This document shows, piece by piece, positions 34,393 to 43,712 of a stretch of 64,000 bases of DNA. The DNA is from Lentzea californiensis (GTDB lineage: Bacteria > Actinomycetota > Actinomycetes > Mycobacteriales > Pseudonocardiaceae). Numbering within the stretch: the stretch's first letter is position 1; every line of letters starts with the position of its first letter. Position numbers and translations under genes: made by a program. The stretch is taken from the NCBI RefSeq assembly GCF_024648825.1, contig NZ_JANBBE010000001.1:992001-1056000 (forward strand). The letters run 5' to 3'. Below the pieces are notes generated by a model, which saw nothing but the letters and a program-made list of their open reading frames with translations, searched no databases and was not told the origin of the DNA.

Positions 34393-35660
34393 ACCCCCGC
34401 GTCACGTTCGTCCTGGTCACCTACGGCGGCGGGCCGATGGCCGCGCGCTGCCTGGAGGTCCTCGCCGAGCACACCGACGAGCCCTACGAGGTCGTGGTCG
34501 TCGACAGCGCGTCGCCCGACGGCACCGGGCAGTGGCTCCAGGAGAACCTCGACACGGCGACCGTGGTCCGGCTCAGCCAGAACCTCGGGTTCGGTGCCGG
34601 GTGCAACGTCGGCGTCGAACACGCGGGCACCGAGTTCGTCTGCTTCCTCAACGCCGACGTCGAGGTGACCGAGGGCTGGCTGCCCCCGCTGCTCGAGTTC
34701 CTCGACGGCAAGCCCGAGGCAGCCGCGGTCGCACCGCTGATGGTCTTCCCGGACGGACGGGTGCAGGAGGCGGGCAGTCTCCTCGGCGGTGACGCGTACA
34801 GCAGGGGCTGGGGCGACGGGCAGTACGACGTCGACTCGTTCTACCCCCGCGTCGTCGACTACGCCTCCGCCGCGTGCCTGGTGATGCGGCGCAAGGCGTT
34901 CTACGAGGTCGGCGGGTTCTCGCCGGAGTACCACATCGCCTACTACGAGGACACCGACCTGCAGTTCATGTTGCGCCGGCACGGCTGGCAGGTGTGGGTC
35001 CAGCCCGCGTCACGGGTGCTGCACGTCCGGCACGGCACGAGCTCGACGGCCACCGCCGAACGCCTCTCCGACATCAACCGCGAGGTGTTCCGCCGGCGTC
35101 ACTCCGACGACCTGGCGACCCGCCCGCCGGCGCTGGGCATCCACGAACACACCCACCGGCTCTGGTGGCTGCGCGACCGCCCCGCGACCGCGCGGATCCT
35201 GGTGGTCGCCGGTGAGGACGAGCTCGACGCGGCCCTGCTCACCGAACTCAGGGACCGCGACCCCGAGGCCGCCGTCACGTTGTTCGTGCCGGAGGAACCC
35301 GAGCACGACTGGCGTCCGGCGGGGATCGAGGTCGTGTCCGATGCCGAACCTGAGCCGTGGAGCCGTGAACGCGTCGGCCTCTACGACGTCGTCATCGCGC
35401 TCGGCCCCGGCACGGTCGCGGCGGAGATCACCGAGTGGCAGCCGCAGGCCGTCCGCGTGCTGCGCCTGGACGTCCTGCCGCACGTCGCCTGGGAGAAGAA
35501 GTACGCACGCGACCGCAAGCGCGAGGACGCGATCCGGGCCGGTGTCGAACGTGCGCGGCTCGCCGGCGCCGAGGAGTGGGCGCAGACCGTCATGCGCGCG
35601 GACGCCGTGCTGGACGACGTGCTCGTCGACTGCGGTCTGGCGCCTGCGAAAACCCGTTAG
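34389..35660 (+). CDS. Glycosyltransferase family 2, rhamnosyltransferase-like
   Basis: Protein of 423 residues. The N-terminal 270 residues are a GT-A fold: TFVLVTYGGGPMAARCLEVL, VVVDSASPDGTG, the metal site CFLNADVEV (Asp near residue 90) and YYEDTDLQFMLRRHGW. This is the WbbL-like pattern of rhamnosyl- or galactosyltransferases that build surface polysaccharide. A second domain of about 150 residues, with VAGEDELDAALL, may be an additional alpha/beta domain. The stop overlaps the convergent large gene by four bases. Confidence 0.88.
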   Translation: MNPRVTFVLVTYGGGPMAARCLEVLAEHTDEPYEVVVVDSASPDGTGQWLQENLDTATVVRLSQNLGFGAGCNVGVEHAGTEFVCFLNADVEVTEGWLPPLLEFLDGKPEAAAVAPLMVFPDGRVQEAGSLLGGDAYSRGWGDGQYDVDSFYPRVVDYASAACLVMRRKAFYEVGGFSPEYHIAYYEDTDLQFMLRRHGWQVWVQPASRVLHVRHGTSSTATAERLSDINREVFRRRHSDDLATRPPALGIHEHTHRLWWLRDRPATARILVVAGEDELDAALLTELRDRDPEAAVTLFVPEEPEHDWRPAGIEVVSDAEPEPWSRERVGLYDVVIALGPGTVAAEITEWQPQAVRVLRLDVLPHVAWEKKYARDRKREDAIRAGVERARLAGAEEWAQTVMRADAVLDDVLVDCGLAPAKTR

Positions 35661-38600
35661 CGCTGGGCGCGCCGCAACAACGCGGCCGCGAGCAGCCTCC
35701 GTTCGGCACCAGCCGTGTCCGGGCGGTCGCCTTCGAGCGCGAGGCGCACCAACGGCCACAGCCGGCGTTCGGCCGTGGTCAGCCGCGAGATGTGCTGGAC
35801 CGCTTCCGGCGACATGAGGTCGTGGTTGCGCATCAGCAGCACCGTCGCGAACTGCGCGATCCGACGGGTCTCGTGCTCGACGATGTGGTCGAGCTCGGGC
35901 TGCTTCTGCGCCAACGAGTTCTGGTCGAGGCCGAGCGCGTACCTGGCCAGGCCCTTGAGCCCCGGCAGGCCGTCGGCGAGGCGGGGCACCTGCCAGCCGG
36001 TGACGTTCGCACCGTGCTGGCGGTAGGAGTGCAGCGCCCGGTCGACGAACGCGATCCGGCCGATCGACAGCGCGCAGGCGGCGAGCCACTGGTCGTGGTA
36101 CGACGCCGGAGTGCTCGGCGGCAACGGCAACATGCGCTCGGCCAGCACGTCCGCACGCACCATGCTCGCGGCGCCGGTCACCGTGTTGAGCAGCAGCAAC
36201 TGCTCCAGGTCGGTGTTCTGGCGCGACCTGCCGGTCCACACGCTTTCGGCGATCACCGTGTCGTGGTCGTCGACCAACCGCATGTCGGCGTACGCCAGCT
36301 GCACCGACGGGTCGTCGAACTCGGCCAGCAACGTCTCGATCTTGTCGGCGTCCCACAGGTCGTCCTGATCGGACAGCGCGACGAACTCCGCGTCCGCCGG
36401 CACGATCTGCAGTGCCCGCTCGAAGTTGCCGTAGAAGCCCGCGTTCCGCTCGTGCTCGACCACGACGAACCTGGGGTCGTCGCCCACCACGTCGTGCAGC
36501 GTGGCCCGGCCGGCCTCGTCCGAGTTGTCGTCGCTGATGACGCACACCCAGTTCTGGTGAGTCTGCGCGCGGATCGTGTCGAGCTGGGCGGCGAAGTGGT
36601 GCCGCGGCGGGTTGTAGGTGGCGAGGCAGATCGCGACCTTCGGCCCGGTGGCGGGCCAGGCCGTCCCGACGCGCTCGACCGTCGCTCGTGGACGGACGCG
36701 CAACGGCGGCAGGTCGCAGCGGAAGAGCGTGCCGTCCGCCAGCGTCACCAGGAGTTCGAGCGCGATGGAACCCGGTGACGTGCGGGCGCGCACGGGTACG
36801 CGCAGCCGGATTCCGTTGCCGGGATGGCCGGTCGTGCCGGGGTAGGTCCTGCCGTCGGCGCGGATGGCGACGGCGTGCACCGGCAGGTCCTCGTGCGTGG
36901 CCGTGCCTTCCAGTTCGACGACCTGGCCGCGGCCGACCACGACCTCGTCCTCCGGCACCGCGACCTCGTAGCGCATCCGTTCGGCGCGCTGGTGCTTGCT
37001 CACCTCGCGGACCCGGCCACCGACCAGCGGTGCGATCGGGCCCAGCCGGCGCAGCACCGCGTCGGTCTCCTCGCCGCCCCTGCCGAGCAGGAGGTCACGC
37101 GTGCCGCGCACCGCGCGGGCGGCGGGCCAGACGTAGTCCCGTCCTATGTGGACGATGGACGACGAGTCGAGCTTGTCCAGGCGTGCGCGCAGTTCCGCGT
37201 TCTCCTGGGCGAGCCGTTCCGCCAGCGCCGTCTGGTCGTCGAGGCGTGCGTCGGTGTCGGCGAGTTCCATCAACGACTTGCCGACCAGGTCGTCCAGGCG
37301 GCCGATCTCCTCGCGCAACGCGGCGGCGGCCGTGTTCGACTGCTCGTGCAGCTTCTCCAGTTCGACGGAGCGTTCGTGCAGCTGCTCGGTCAGCTCCGTC
37401 GCCTGTGCGCGCAGGTGCGTCATCGAGGCCGCGGCGTCCTGCAGCTCGGTGAGTGCGGGCCCCTCCCAGAGCCTCGGCCTGCCGGGCACGTCGAGCTCGC
37501 TGCGCAACGCGGCGAGCACCTCGTCCGCCGGCGTGCCGCTGACCAGTTCCTGCAGCGTCGCCTCGGCCTGGAGCAGGTCGTCCCACCTCGGTGCGGGCAA
37601 TGAGGCGAGCGCGGTCAACTCCTCGGTGAGCTCCCGGATCGACCACTGCGCGGGCCACGGGTGCGCGGCGGCGCTGCGGTGGACCTCGCGGGCGAACTCC
37701 AGCAGCGCCCGCACGAGCGCCAGCTCGGCGTCCACCCCGGACTCGGTCTGCCACTCGAGGTCGATCCGGTGGTACGTGCCGTGGTCGGCGACGATGAAGT
37801 TACCTGGGTGCACGTCGAGGCAGTCCGAAGGCAGCACCGCGACACCCTCGCGGCCGGGCAGGAACGGGTGGCGCACGTCCGCGTCGGTGACCGGCCGCGC
37901 GTCCGCCGTGCAGTACCGGCGCCAGCGCTCCAGGTGACCGCGCAGTCCGGTGAGGTCGTTGTCCGCCAAGGCGTCGAGCAGCAGGCTGTCCAGGGCGACG
38001 CCCGGCAACACCGGATCGCGCTCGACGAGCACCTGACGCAGCCATCCCGCCGCGCTCTCGCGGCCGTCGGCCATCACCAGGTCGAGATCGCGGGTGAGCG
38101 TCCGCGAACGGCGCCACCGCGGCAACCTGCCGTTGTTGACCATCCAGGCGAGGCCCGGACGCATGGTCCGGTCGACGGACTCCCGCGAGCGCGCCGCGAT
38201 CACGAGGAACGAGGGCGAGACCGCCATGCCGAACCCGTCGGCGACGGCCAGGCGGTGCGGCAGTCGTCCGGCGACCGCGCCGACGGTGCCGCCGAACGCG
38301 CCCTGCAGCGGGTCGCGCACGAGCTTGTCGATCAGTTCGGGCGCGTCGGGACGGTCGTGCAGCGACGCGTCCACGACGATCCGCGGGATCTTGTAGTCCG
38401 GGTACGGCGCCAGCCAGCGCTGTGCTGTGAAGCCGGCGGCGGTGAGCAGTTCGCCGAGCCGCTGCCTGTTCCACGTCCGTGCACCGGAACCCGGATAGCC
38501 GGCCGGGCCGACCCACGACTTCCCGCGGTGGTCCTCCGCCCGGCCGAGCAGGTATCCGAGCCCGAGCTGGTTCTCGATCGCCAGCACCAGTGCGCCGTCG

Positions 38601-39058
38601 GCGTCCAGCGCCTCGGCCACGTCACCCAGCAGCTGCTCGGGGTCGCAGTACTCCAGCACTCCGCAGACCATCGCGACGTCGAACGTCCCGTGCTTGCTCA
38701 GCTCTACGGCAGGACTGTCGACGATCCGCACACCCGGCAGGTCCCGGCATCGTTCTCGGGCCGCGGCCGCGCGCAACGGCACGCCCTCGACACCGACGAC
38801 CTCCGCACCCGCCTCGCCCATGGCGCGGCTCAGGACGCCACTTCCGCAGCCGACGTCGAGCACGCGTTGCCCCGGCCGGATGTCCAGGGGTGCGAGCAGC
38901 CCGAGTCGCTGCGGTGAGAAGTGGTAGGTGAGCTCCCACGAACCACCCAGGTCCGTGGCGAGCTCAGCCGAACCGGCGCTGACGTCCGCCGCCGCGCGGA
39001 GCCGTTCGAGAACGGCGTCCTCGGCGCCGTCCGCGTAGTCGACGACGTCGTTGCTCAT
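35657..39058 (-). CDS. Multidomain methyltransferase, kinase-like segment, coiled coil and GT2 glycosyltransferase
   Basis: Protein of 1133 residues. (1) Residues 50-190: class I SAM methyltransferase, motif I VLDVGCGSGVLS and acidic GVEGVPL. (2) About 330-450: a region ending in DCLDVHPGNFIV and RIDLEWQ, which looks like a kinase catalytic loop (HPxN) and metal-binding loop. (3) About 540-640: heptad-rich coiled coil (ELTEQLHERSVELEKLHEQ). (4) About 730-800: beta-rich linker. (5) From about 806: GT2 domain, KVAICLATYNPP, DDNSDE and LSDQDDLWD. The order methyltransferase, kinase and coiled coil recalls WbdD, the chain terminator and length ruler of E. coli O9a polysaccharide. Start at ATG 39058. 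Confidence 0.85.
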   Translation of the reverse strand: MSNDVVDYADGAEDAVLERLRAAADVSAGSAELATDLGGSWELTYHFSPQRLGLLAPLDIRPGQRVLDVGCGSGVLSRAMGEAGAEVVGVEGVPLRAAAARERCRDLPGVRIVDSPAVELSKHGTFDVAMVCGVLEYCDPEQLLGDVAEALDADGALVLAIENQLGLGYLLGRAEDHRGKSWVGPAGYPGSGARTWNRQRLGELLTAAGFTAQRWLAPYPDYKIPRIVVDASLHDRPDAPELIDKLVRDPLQGAFGGTVGAVAGRLPHRLAVADGFGMAVSPSFLVIAARSRESVDRTMRPGLAWMVNNGRLPRWRRSRTLTRDLDLVMADGRESAAGWLRQVLVERDPVLPGVALDSLLLDALADNDLTGLRGHLERWRRYCTADARPVTDADVRHPFLPGREGVAVLPSDCLDVHPGNFIVADHGTYHRIDLEWQTESGVDAELALVRALLEFAREVHRSAAAHPWPAQWSIRELTEELTALASLPAPRWDDLLQAEATLQELVSGTPADEVLAALRSELDVPGRPRLWEGPALTELQDAAASMTHLRAQATELTEQLHERSVELEKLHEQSNTAAAALREEIGRLDDLVGKSLMELADTDARLDDQTALAERLAQENAELRARLDKLDSSSIVHIGRDYVWPAARAVRGTRDLLLGRGGEETDAVLRRLGPIAPLVGGRVREVSKHQRAERMRYEVAVPEDEVVVGRGQVVELEGTATHEDLPVHAVAIRADGRTYPGTTGHPGNGIRLRVPVRARTSPGSIALELLVTLADGTLFRCDLPPLRVRPRATVERVGTAWPATGPKVAICLATYNPPRHHFAAQLDTIRAQTHQNWVCVISDDNSDEAGRATLHDVVGDDPRFVVVEHERNAGFYGNFERALQIVPADAEFVALSDQDDLWDADKIETLLAEFDDPSVQLAYADMRLVDDHDTVIAESVWTGRSRQNTDLEQLLLLNTVTGAASMVRADVLAERMLPLPPSTPASYHDQWLAACALSIGRIAFVDRALHSYRQHGANVTGWQVPRLADGLPGLKGLARYALGLDQNSLAQKQPELDHIVEHETRRIAQFATVLLMRNHDLMSPEAVQHISRLTTAERRLWPLVRLALEGDRPDTAGAERRLLAAALLRRAQR

Positions 39059-39059
39059 G

Positions 39060-40163
39060 TCAGGCGATCGGGAACTTCTTCGACACCGCGAAGCCGTAGT
39101 CCTGGAACTTCTTGATCAGGTCGGCGTCGGAGTCGGCGATGGGTTCCTGGACCGTCGTCACACGCACGACCTGCTTGCCCGTCGCGTAGACGACCTGGTA
39201 GGTGCCGTTCTGCGTCTTCTTGATCAGCTGCAGGACCGTGGACTTCGCCGGCAGCCTGCCGCGCGCGCCCTCGACCAGACCACTCTTCTCCGCCGCGTCG
39301 ACGAGATCGGTGGCGAGCTTGGTCGCCTTCTCGGCCGAGTCGGTCTCGAACACCTCGGCGTGGTAGGTGAACGCGTCCTGCTTGCTGCCCTTGAAAGCGA
39401 TCTTCTGCACGCCCGCGGTGGTGAGCGCGACGGCGTCGTCCGCGGTGAGGAAGCCGGCCGTGACGAGCTTGTCCGCCGTCGCCTCGCCGTTGTTCGGGTC
39501 CGCCGTGCCCGGTGCGTCGGGCAGCAGCTCGAGCGCGGTCTTGGGCTTGGTGGTCGTGGACGTCGTCGACGTCGCAGCGGGCGTCGTCGGATCACCGCCG
39601 CCGGAGCCGCTCCGCAGTCCGAACCACCAGACCGCACCACCGATCAGCGCGATCACCAGCACCACGCCGATGATGGCGAACACCTTCTTGCCCTTGCCCG
39701 GCGAGCTCTCGTCGAAGACCTCGGGGCCGGAGCGCGCCCAGCTGTCGTTCGACTGGGTCAGCCACGGCGGTGCCTGGTCGCTGCCGGCCTGCCACGGCGG
39801 CCCGGGCTGCTGGAAACCGTGAGCGGGAGAGGGAGGGCCGTAGTTCGGCTGGCCCATGCCGGCGCTCGGCACGGCCTGCGTGCGGTCGGCGTCGGGGGGC
39901 CGCGGCGTCACGACCTGCGTGGCGTCGGGGTTCGGCTTCGGCTGCTCACCACCACCGACCGGGGCGATGTACTGGGTCGCCTGGGAGCCGGTCGAAGGCC
40001 CCGCCGGCGGCGGCTGGGCCTGCCAGCGCTGTCCTGGCGCCTGCTGACCGCCCGCGTTGCTGGAGGACAGCACCTGGTCGCGGCGAACCCGGTAGTCGTC
40101 AGCCGAGATCCGGCCGCTCGCAAGCTCGTCGTCCAGCTTGCGCAGTTCGTCCTGCCAGTTCAC
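39060..40163 (-). CDS. Membrane-anchored protein with N-terminal SHOCT-like segment
   Basis: Protein of about 367 residues. The N-terminus (NWQDELRKLDDELASGRISADDYRVRR) resembles a SHOCT motif. A Pro/Gln/Gly-rich linker, one membrane helix (VFAIIGVVLVIALIGGAVWWF) and an exported domain rich in Lys/Thr, with two short helices, follow. It is annotated with vague names in this order. The GTG at 40163 has AAAGGGG upstream and fits the family's usual N-terminus; ATG 40184 is possible. The 3' end is one base from the large gene's start on the same strand, so it is probably cotranscribed. Confidence 0.75.
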   Translation of the reverse strand: MNWQDELRKLDDELASGRISADDYRVRRDQVLSSSNAGGQQAPGQRWQAQPPPAGPSTGSQATQYIAPVGGGEQPKPNPDATQVVTPRPPDADRTQAVPSAGMGQPNYGPPSPAHGFQQPGPPWQAGSDQAPPWLTQSNDSWARSGPEVFDESSPGKGKKVFAIIGVVLVIALIGGAVWWFGLRSGSGGGDPTTPAATSTTSTTTKPKTALELLPDAPGTADPNNGEATADKLVTAGFLTADDAVALTTAGVQKIAFKGSKQDAFTYHAEVFETDSAEKATKLATDLVDAAEKSGLVEGARGRLPAKSTVLQLIKKTQNGTYQVVYATGKQVVRVTTVQEPIADSDADLIKKFQDYGFAVSKKFPIA

Positions 40164-40253
40164 GCTGACAGCCCCTTTCTCCATGTCCGAACCCGGCCAT
40201 TGTGCATGTCCCGCCTGAGAGCTGACCGGCCAACCGCCAAGTCGTGATCCGGC

Positions 40254-42614
40254 CTACCGGACCTTTGGTCCGGATGACCTATACCGCTCGACCTGACTGA
40301 CCACCCGCAGTATCGCCTTGCGCAGAACCGGCGTCACACCTGGCGCCGGTTCCGGTTCGACAACGACGGGCGGGGCCGGGTGGGAGCGCTTCCGCCAGGC
40401 CTGCAACGCGTCCCCGACCTGGTCCTCGATCCATTTCGCTGCTGCTTCGGTGCTGCGCGTGCGATGCAGGTGCTCCCGCGCGGCCAGTCCTCGTTCGGCG
40501 GCTCGTGCCGGATCGTCCGCGACCTCGCGCATGGCCTGTGCGGCCGCGTCGAGATCCGGTTCGGCCCAGCGCGCGCCAGGCGGATACGGCGCGGCGTCCG
40601 GTCCGACCTCAACGATCTCGTACGGCACCGGCCAGCAGTTCACCGGGTCCAGGAACTCGGCCGTGCCGGAGTAGTCGGTGCTGATCACCGGGATGCCCAT
40701 GGACATCGCCTCGGCGACCGTGAAGCCGAAGCCCTCCGAGCGGTGCAGCGACACGTAGCAGTCGCTGCTCTCGTACAGCTCGTGCAGCTCCTCGACGGAC
40801 AGGTACCTCTCGATCAACGTGACCCGGTCGTCCCCGGCGACCGCGGCACGCAGTCGCTCCGCGGCCGGGACGTGCTGCTTGCCGTTGATCACCTTCAGCA
40901 CCAGCTCGACGTCGTCGCGTCCCGGGAACGCGCGCCGGAACGCCTCGATGGTGCCGAGCGGGTTCTTCCGCCTGAACACGCTGTTGAAGTCCATCGCGAA
41001 GAGGAACCTGGTGCGGCCGCCGGGCTTCCTCGAGATGGCCTCCCTCTCCGCGATCGGAATGGGGAACACCTTCACCGGCTTGTCGGTGTGCGCGGCGATC
41101 GCCTCGCGGCAGAACTCGCTGATGGTCCAGATCTCGTCGAGGCAGCCGTACTCGTGCATCGCCTCGGGGAACTCGTCCAGCTCCCACGACCACACACCGA
41201 TCTTGTGCCGTCCCTCGGCGACCTCGGGGTGCCTGCTGATCACCGCACGGGTGAGGTCCGCGTTCACGCACAGCACGCTCACCGGGAAGCGCGGTGTGCC
41301 GACGTCGGCCGGTTCGGCGATGCCGAGCTCGTTCACGATCAGCTCGTCCTCGACGACCGACGCCGTCGGCAGCCCCGCGGCGTCGAGCGCGTCGTGCAGC
41401 GCCCGGCCGAGCTCGCCGACGCCGAGCACGGCGGTGAGGTGGCCGAGCAGGTTGACGCCGAGCTCGTCGCAGGCCGGAGCCACCGGTGGGGGCGGCGTGG
41501 GGATCGCCCAGGAGGGCATGACCTTCTCCGGCACGCCGAAGACGCGCAGCCACTCGAGGAAGCCGGGATGCGCCGGGTTGTTCTCGTAGTACACGCGCAG
41601 ATCCGGGCGGTTGTCCCAGACGGCGGCGGCCCAGCGGTTCAGCGCGCCCGCCTGCCGTGCGGTGAGCCAGTCACGGAAGTCCTTGCCGCTGAACGCGTGC
41701 GGGACCGCATCCCCGTTCGTCACGGCCTGCCGGTACATCCCCCGCACGAGCGGCGTGATCGGCGTCCCATCGGTGAGCTCGCTCAACCATGACGCAGGCA
41801 CGTCCTCGGGGACGATGTAACCGCTGTCCAGCAACGCTTCCGCGTACGCGGTGGTCACCGCGCGGAGGTCCGGCCTGGCGGAGAGCAACGTGAGCGGCTT
41901 GTCGGCGAGGTGCGTGCTGAGCAGCCAGGGCCTGGTCGGGTCGAAGCCGACCAGATCGACGACCTGCGTGTGTTCGTCCACCTGACGTTCGAAGGCGTTC
42001 CACACACCGATGGTGGTGTGGGTGACGTGGTGCGGATGCTGGCTCACCGCCTGGTCGAACCACGCCTGCTCGGCGAACACGGAACGGTTCGGGTCCACGG
42101 TCCGGAACTCGCGCACCGCCGAGACCCAGTGCTGCAGGAAGTCCGCCGCTCCGAGGGACACCACGACGAAACCGGGGTCGAACACACCGGTGCCGATCAG
42201 CCGGTACTCGTCCGACTTCGCGTTCTCGATCGGGCGCAGGGAGTGCGGCGCGACCACGAGGGCGTGGTCGCCGCTCAGCACGTCGTGCATCGGCGCGAGG
42301 ACGTAGCTCGACGCCGTCAGGTGGACGGCGACCTCGGCCTCGACGAGCAGGTGCCCGAGCAGGAACGGTTTCACCGCTTCGGCGAGTTGCTCCGGCGGGT
42401 AGGCCGTGGCGAGCCCGAGGAAGTCGTCGTGGGTCAGGCCGAGGCTGTCCGGCCCGAGGAACGTGATGCCGTTCTGGGTTCGTGTGCCAGGTTCCGCGTC
42501 CAGCACCGCGACGACGAACCGGCCACCCCGGTGGTGAGCGAGGTACGAGCGGGCGAGCACCGTCGCGGCGGGCAGACCGCTCTCCGTCGTGATCGTGCAG
42601 GCGACGGTGTTCAT
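40254..42614 (-). CDS. Two-domain glycosyltransferase (GT-A-like plus GT4)
   Basis: Protein of 786 residues. The N-terminal 360 residues resemble a nucleotide-sugar transferase domain (CTITTESGLPAATVLARSYL) with acidic motifs. From about residue 390 a GT-B fold of family GT4 begins: GVNLLGHLTAVLGVGELG, VWSWELDEFPEAM, FLFAMDFNSVFRRKNP and the EX7E-like RSEGFGFTVAEAMSMG. The C-terminus is a short Pro-rich tail. The combination of two transferases in one chain suggests two successive sugar additions. It precedes the anchored protein gene by a 90-base gap. Confidence 0.87.
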   Translation of the reverse strand: MNTVACTITTESGLPAATVLARSYLAHHRGGRFVVAVLDAEPGTRTQNGITFLGPDSLGLTHDDFLGLATAYPPEQLAEAVKPFLLGHLLVEAEVAVHLTASSYVLAPMHDVLSGDHALVVAPHSLRPIENAKSDEYRLIGTGVFDPGFVVVSLGAADFLQHWVSAVREFRTVDPNRSVFAEQAWFDQAVSQHPHHVTHTTIGVWNAFERQVDEHTQVVDLVGFDPTRPWLLSTHLADKPLTLLSARPDLRAVTTAYAEALLDSGYIVPEDVPASWLSELTDGTPITPLVRGMYRQAVTNGDAVPHAFSGKDFRDWLTARQAGALNRWAAAVWDNRPDLRVYYENNPAHPGFLEWLRVFGVPEKVMPSWAIPTPPPPVAPACDELGVNLLGHLTAVLGVGELGRALHDALDAAGLPTASVVEDELIVNELGIAEPADVGTPRFPVSVLCVNADLTRAVISRHPEVAEGRHKIGVWSWELDEFPEAMHEYGCLDEIWTISEFCREAIAAHTDKPVKVFPIPIAEREAISRKPGGRTRFLFAMDFNSVFRRKNPLGTIEAFRRAFPGRDDVELVLKVINGKQHVPAAERLRAAVAGDDRVTLIERYLSVEELHELYESSDCYVSLHRSEGFGFTVAEAMSMGIPVISTDYSGTAEFLDPVNCWPVPYEIVEVGPDAAPYPPGARWAEPDLDAAAQAMREVADDPARAAERGLAAREHLHRTRSTEAAAKWIEDQVGDALQAWRKRSHPAPPVVVEPEPAPGVTPVLRKAILRVVSQVERYRSSGPKVR

Positions 42615-42626
42615 GATCCTCAGTTC

Positions 42627-43712
42627 TCAGATCGGCGATGGGACTGCAACGGGTTTGGCGGTGCGGCGCTTCTCGCGGCGCCGGTACCACTGGGCGATCG
42701 GCTCCTCGACCAACCGGTGCAGCAGCTCGGAGGCCACGGCCACGGCGATCAGCGCCACGGCGACCGAGATCCAGTATCCGGTGTGCGGCGTCAGCAAGCG
42801 AAGCAAGGGGAAGCCCACCGGGATGTGCACGAGGTAGATCGCGTACGTGCGCTTGGCCACCTCGCCGACCCATTTCGCCCGGACGAGCGCGCCGTTCGCG
42901 CGAGTCGCGAGCAGCAGGACCAGGAAGAGGAACACGAACGTGCGGGGATAGGCCTCACCGAGTGGCCAGCGGTCGCTCGTCAGATCCGCCCTGACGAACA
43001 ACAGGTACTGGAGCACGCCGAACGCGATGCCCGCGCCGACGGGAATCTTCTTCGAGCGGACCAGTGAGATCAGCTGGCCGATGAACAGCACGGGCAGGAA
43101 CGTCGTCGCCATCCGCACGAAGCTCAGCGGAGCGGGGCCCTGCGGTGGGGTGACCGAGATCAGCACCGACACCAGCGCCACCGCGATGGCCGGCGGGACC
43201 CATGGCCACCGCTTGAGCAGCGGCATCGTGGCGGCGACGAAGAAGTAGAAGACGACCTGTACCGCGAGGGTCCACGTGAGCGCGAGGACGTGCGAGGTCT
43301 GCGGCACCGAGTAGTTGACCAGCCCGAGGTTCAGGAAGAGGTCGCCGAGGTCGGGCCGCTGGTTCGCGCTGAGCTGCCTGGCCGACACCAGCACCCACGC
43401 GACGGTGATCATCACCCACATCGCCGGCAGCAGTCGCACGGCCCGGCGCAGGAGGAACTGCGCGCTGGTCTCGCGGAACGCGACGTGGGTGACGACGATG
43501 CCGCTGATCATCAGGAACACGCCGACGCCGACGAAGGCGAGCTGCTGGTTGAGGTGGAGCGGCCGGATCAGGACCGCGTCGACCACGGTCGCGATCGCGA
43601 AGTCCTCGTGGTTCAGCTTCAGCCAGTTCGAGTAGTGGTTGTAGATGACGGCCACCGCCGCGATGACCCGCAGCAGGTCGAGGCCGTACATGTACCGCTT
43701 GTTGTCGCTCAT
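42627..43712 (-). CDS. Acyltransferase 3 family membrane protein (OafA type)
   Basis: Protein of 361 residues with about ten helices and the AT3 features YMYGLDLLRVIAAVAVIYNHY (with the N-terminal His), FVGVGVFLMISGIVV and RRAVRLLPAMW (Arg motif). It probably acetylates or acylates a surface sugar using a donor from the cytoplasm. The ATG at 43712 overlaps the next gene's stop by four bases (ATGA), so the two membrane genes are coupled. Confidence 0.92.
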   Translation of the reverse strand: MSDNKRYMYGLDLLRVIAAVAVIYNHYSNWLKLNHEDFAIATVVDAVLIRPLHLNQQLAFVGVGVFLMISGIVVTHVAFRETSAQFLLRRAVRLLPAMWVMITVAWVLVSARQLSANQRPDLGDLFLNLGLVNYSVPQTSHVLALTWTLAVQVVFYFFVAATMPLLKRWPWVPPAIAVALVSVLISVTPPQGPAPLSFVRMATTFLPVLFIGQLISLVRSKKIPVGAGIAFGVLQYLLFVRADLTSDRWPLGEAYPRTFVFLFLVLLLATRANGALVRAKWVGEVAKRTYAIYLVHIPVGFPLLRLLTPHTGYWISVAVALIAVAVASELLHRLVEEPIAQWYRRREKRRTAKPVAVPSPI

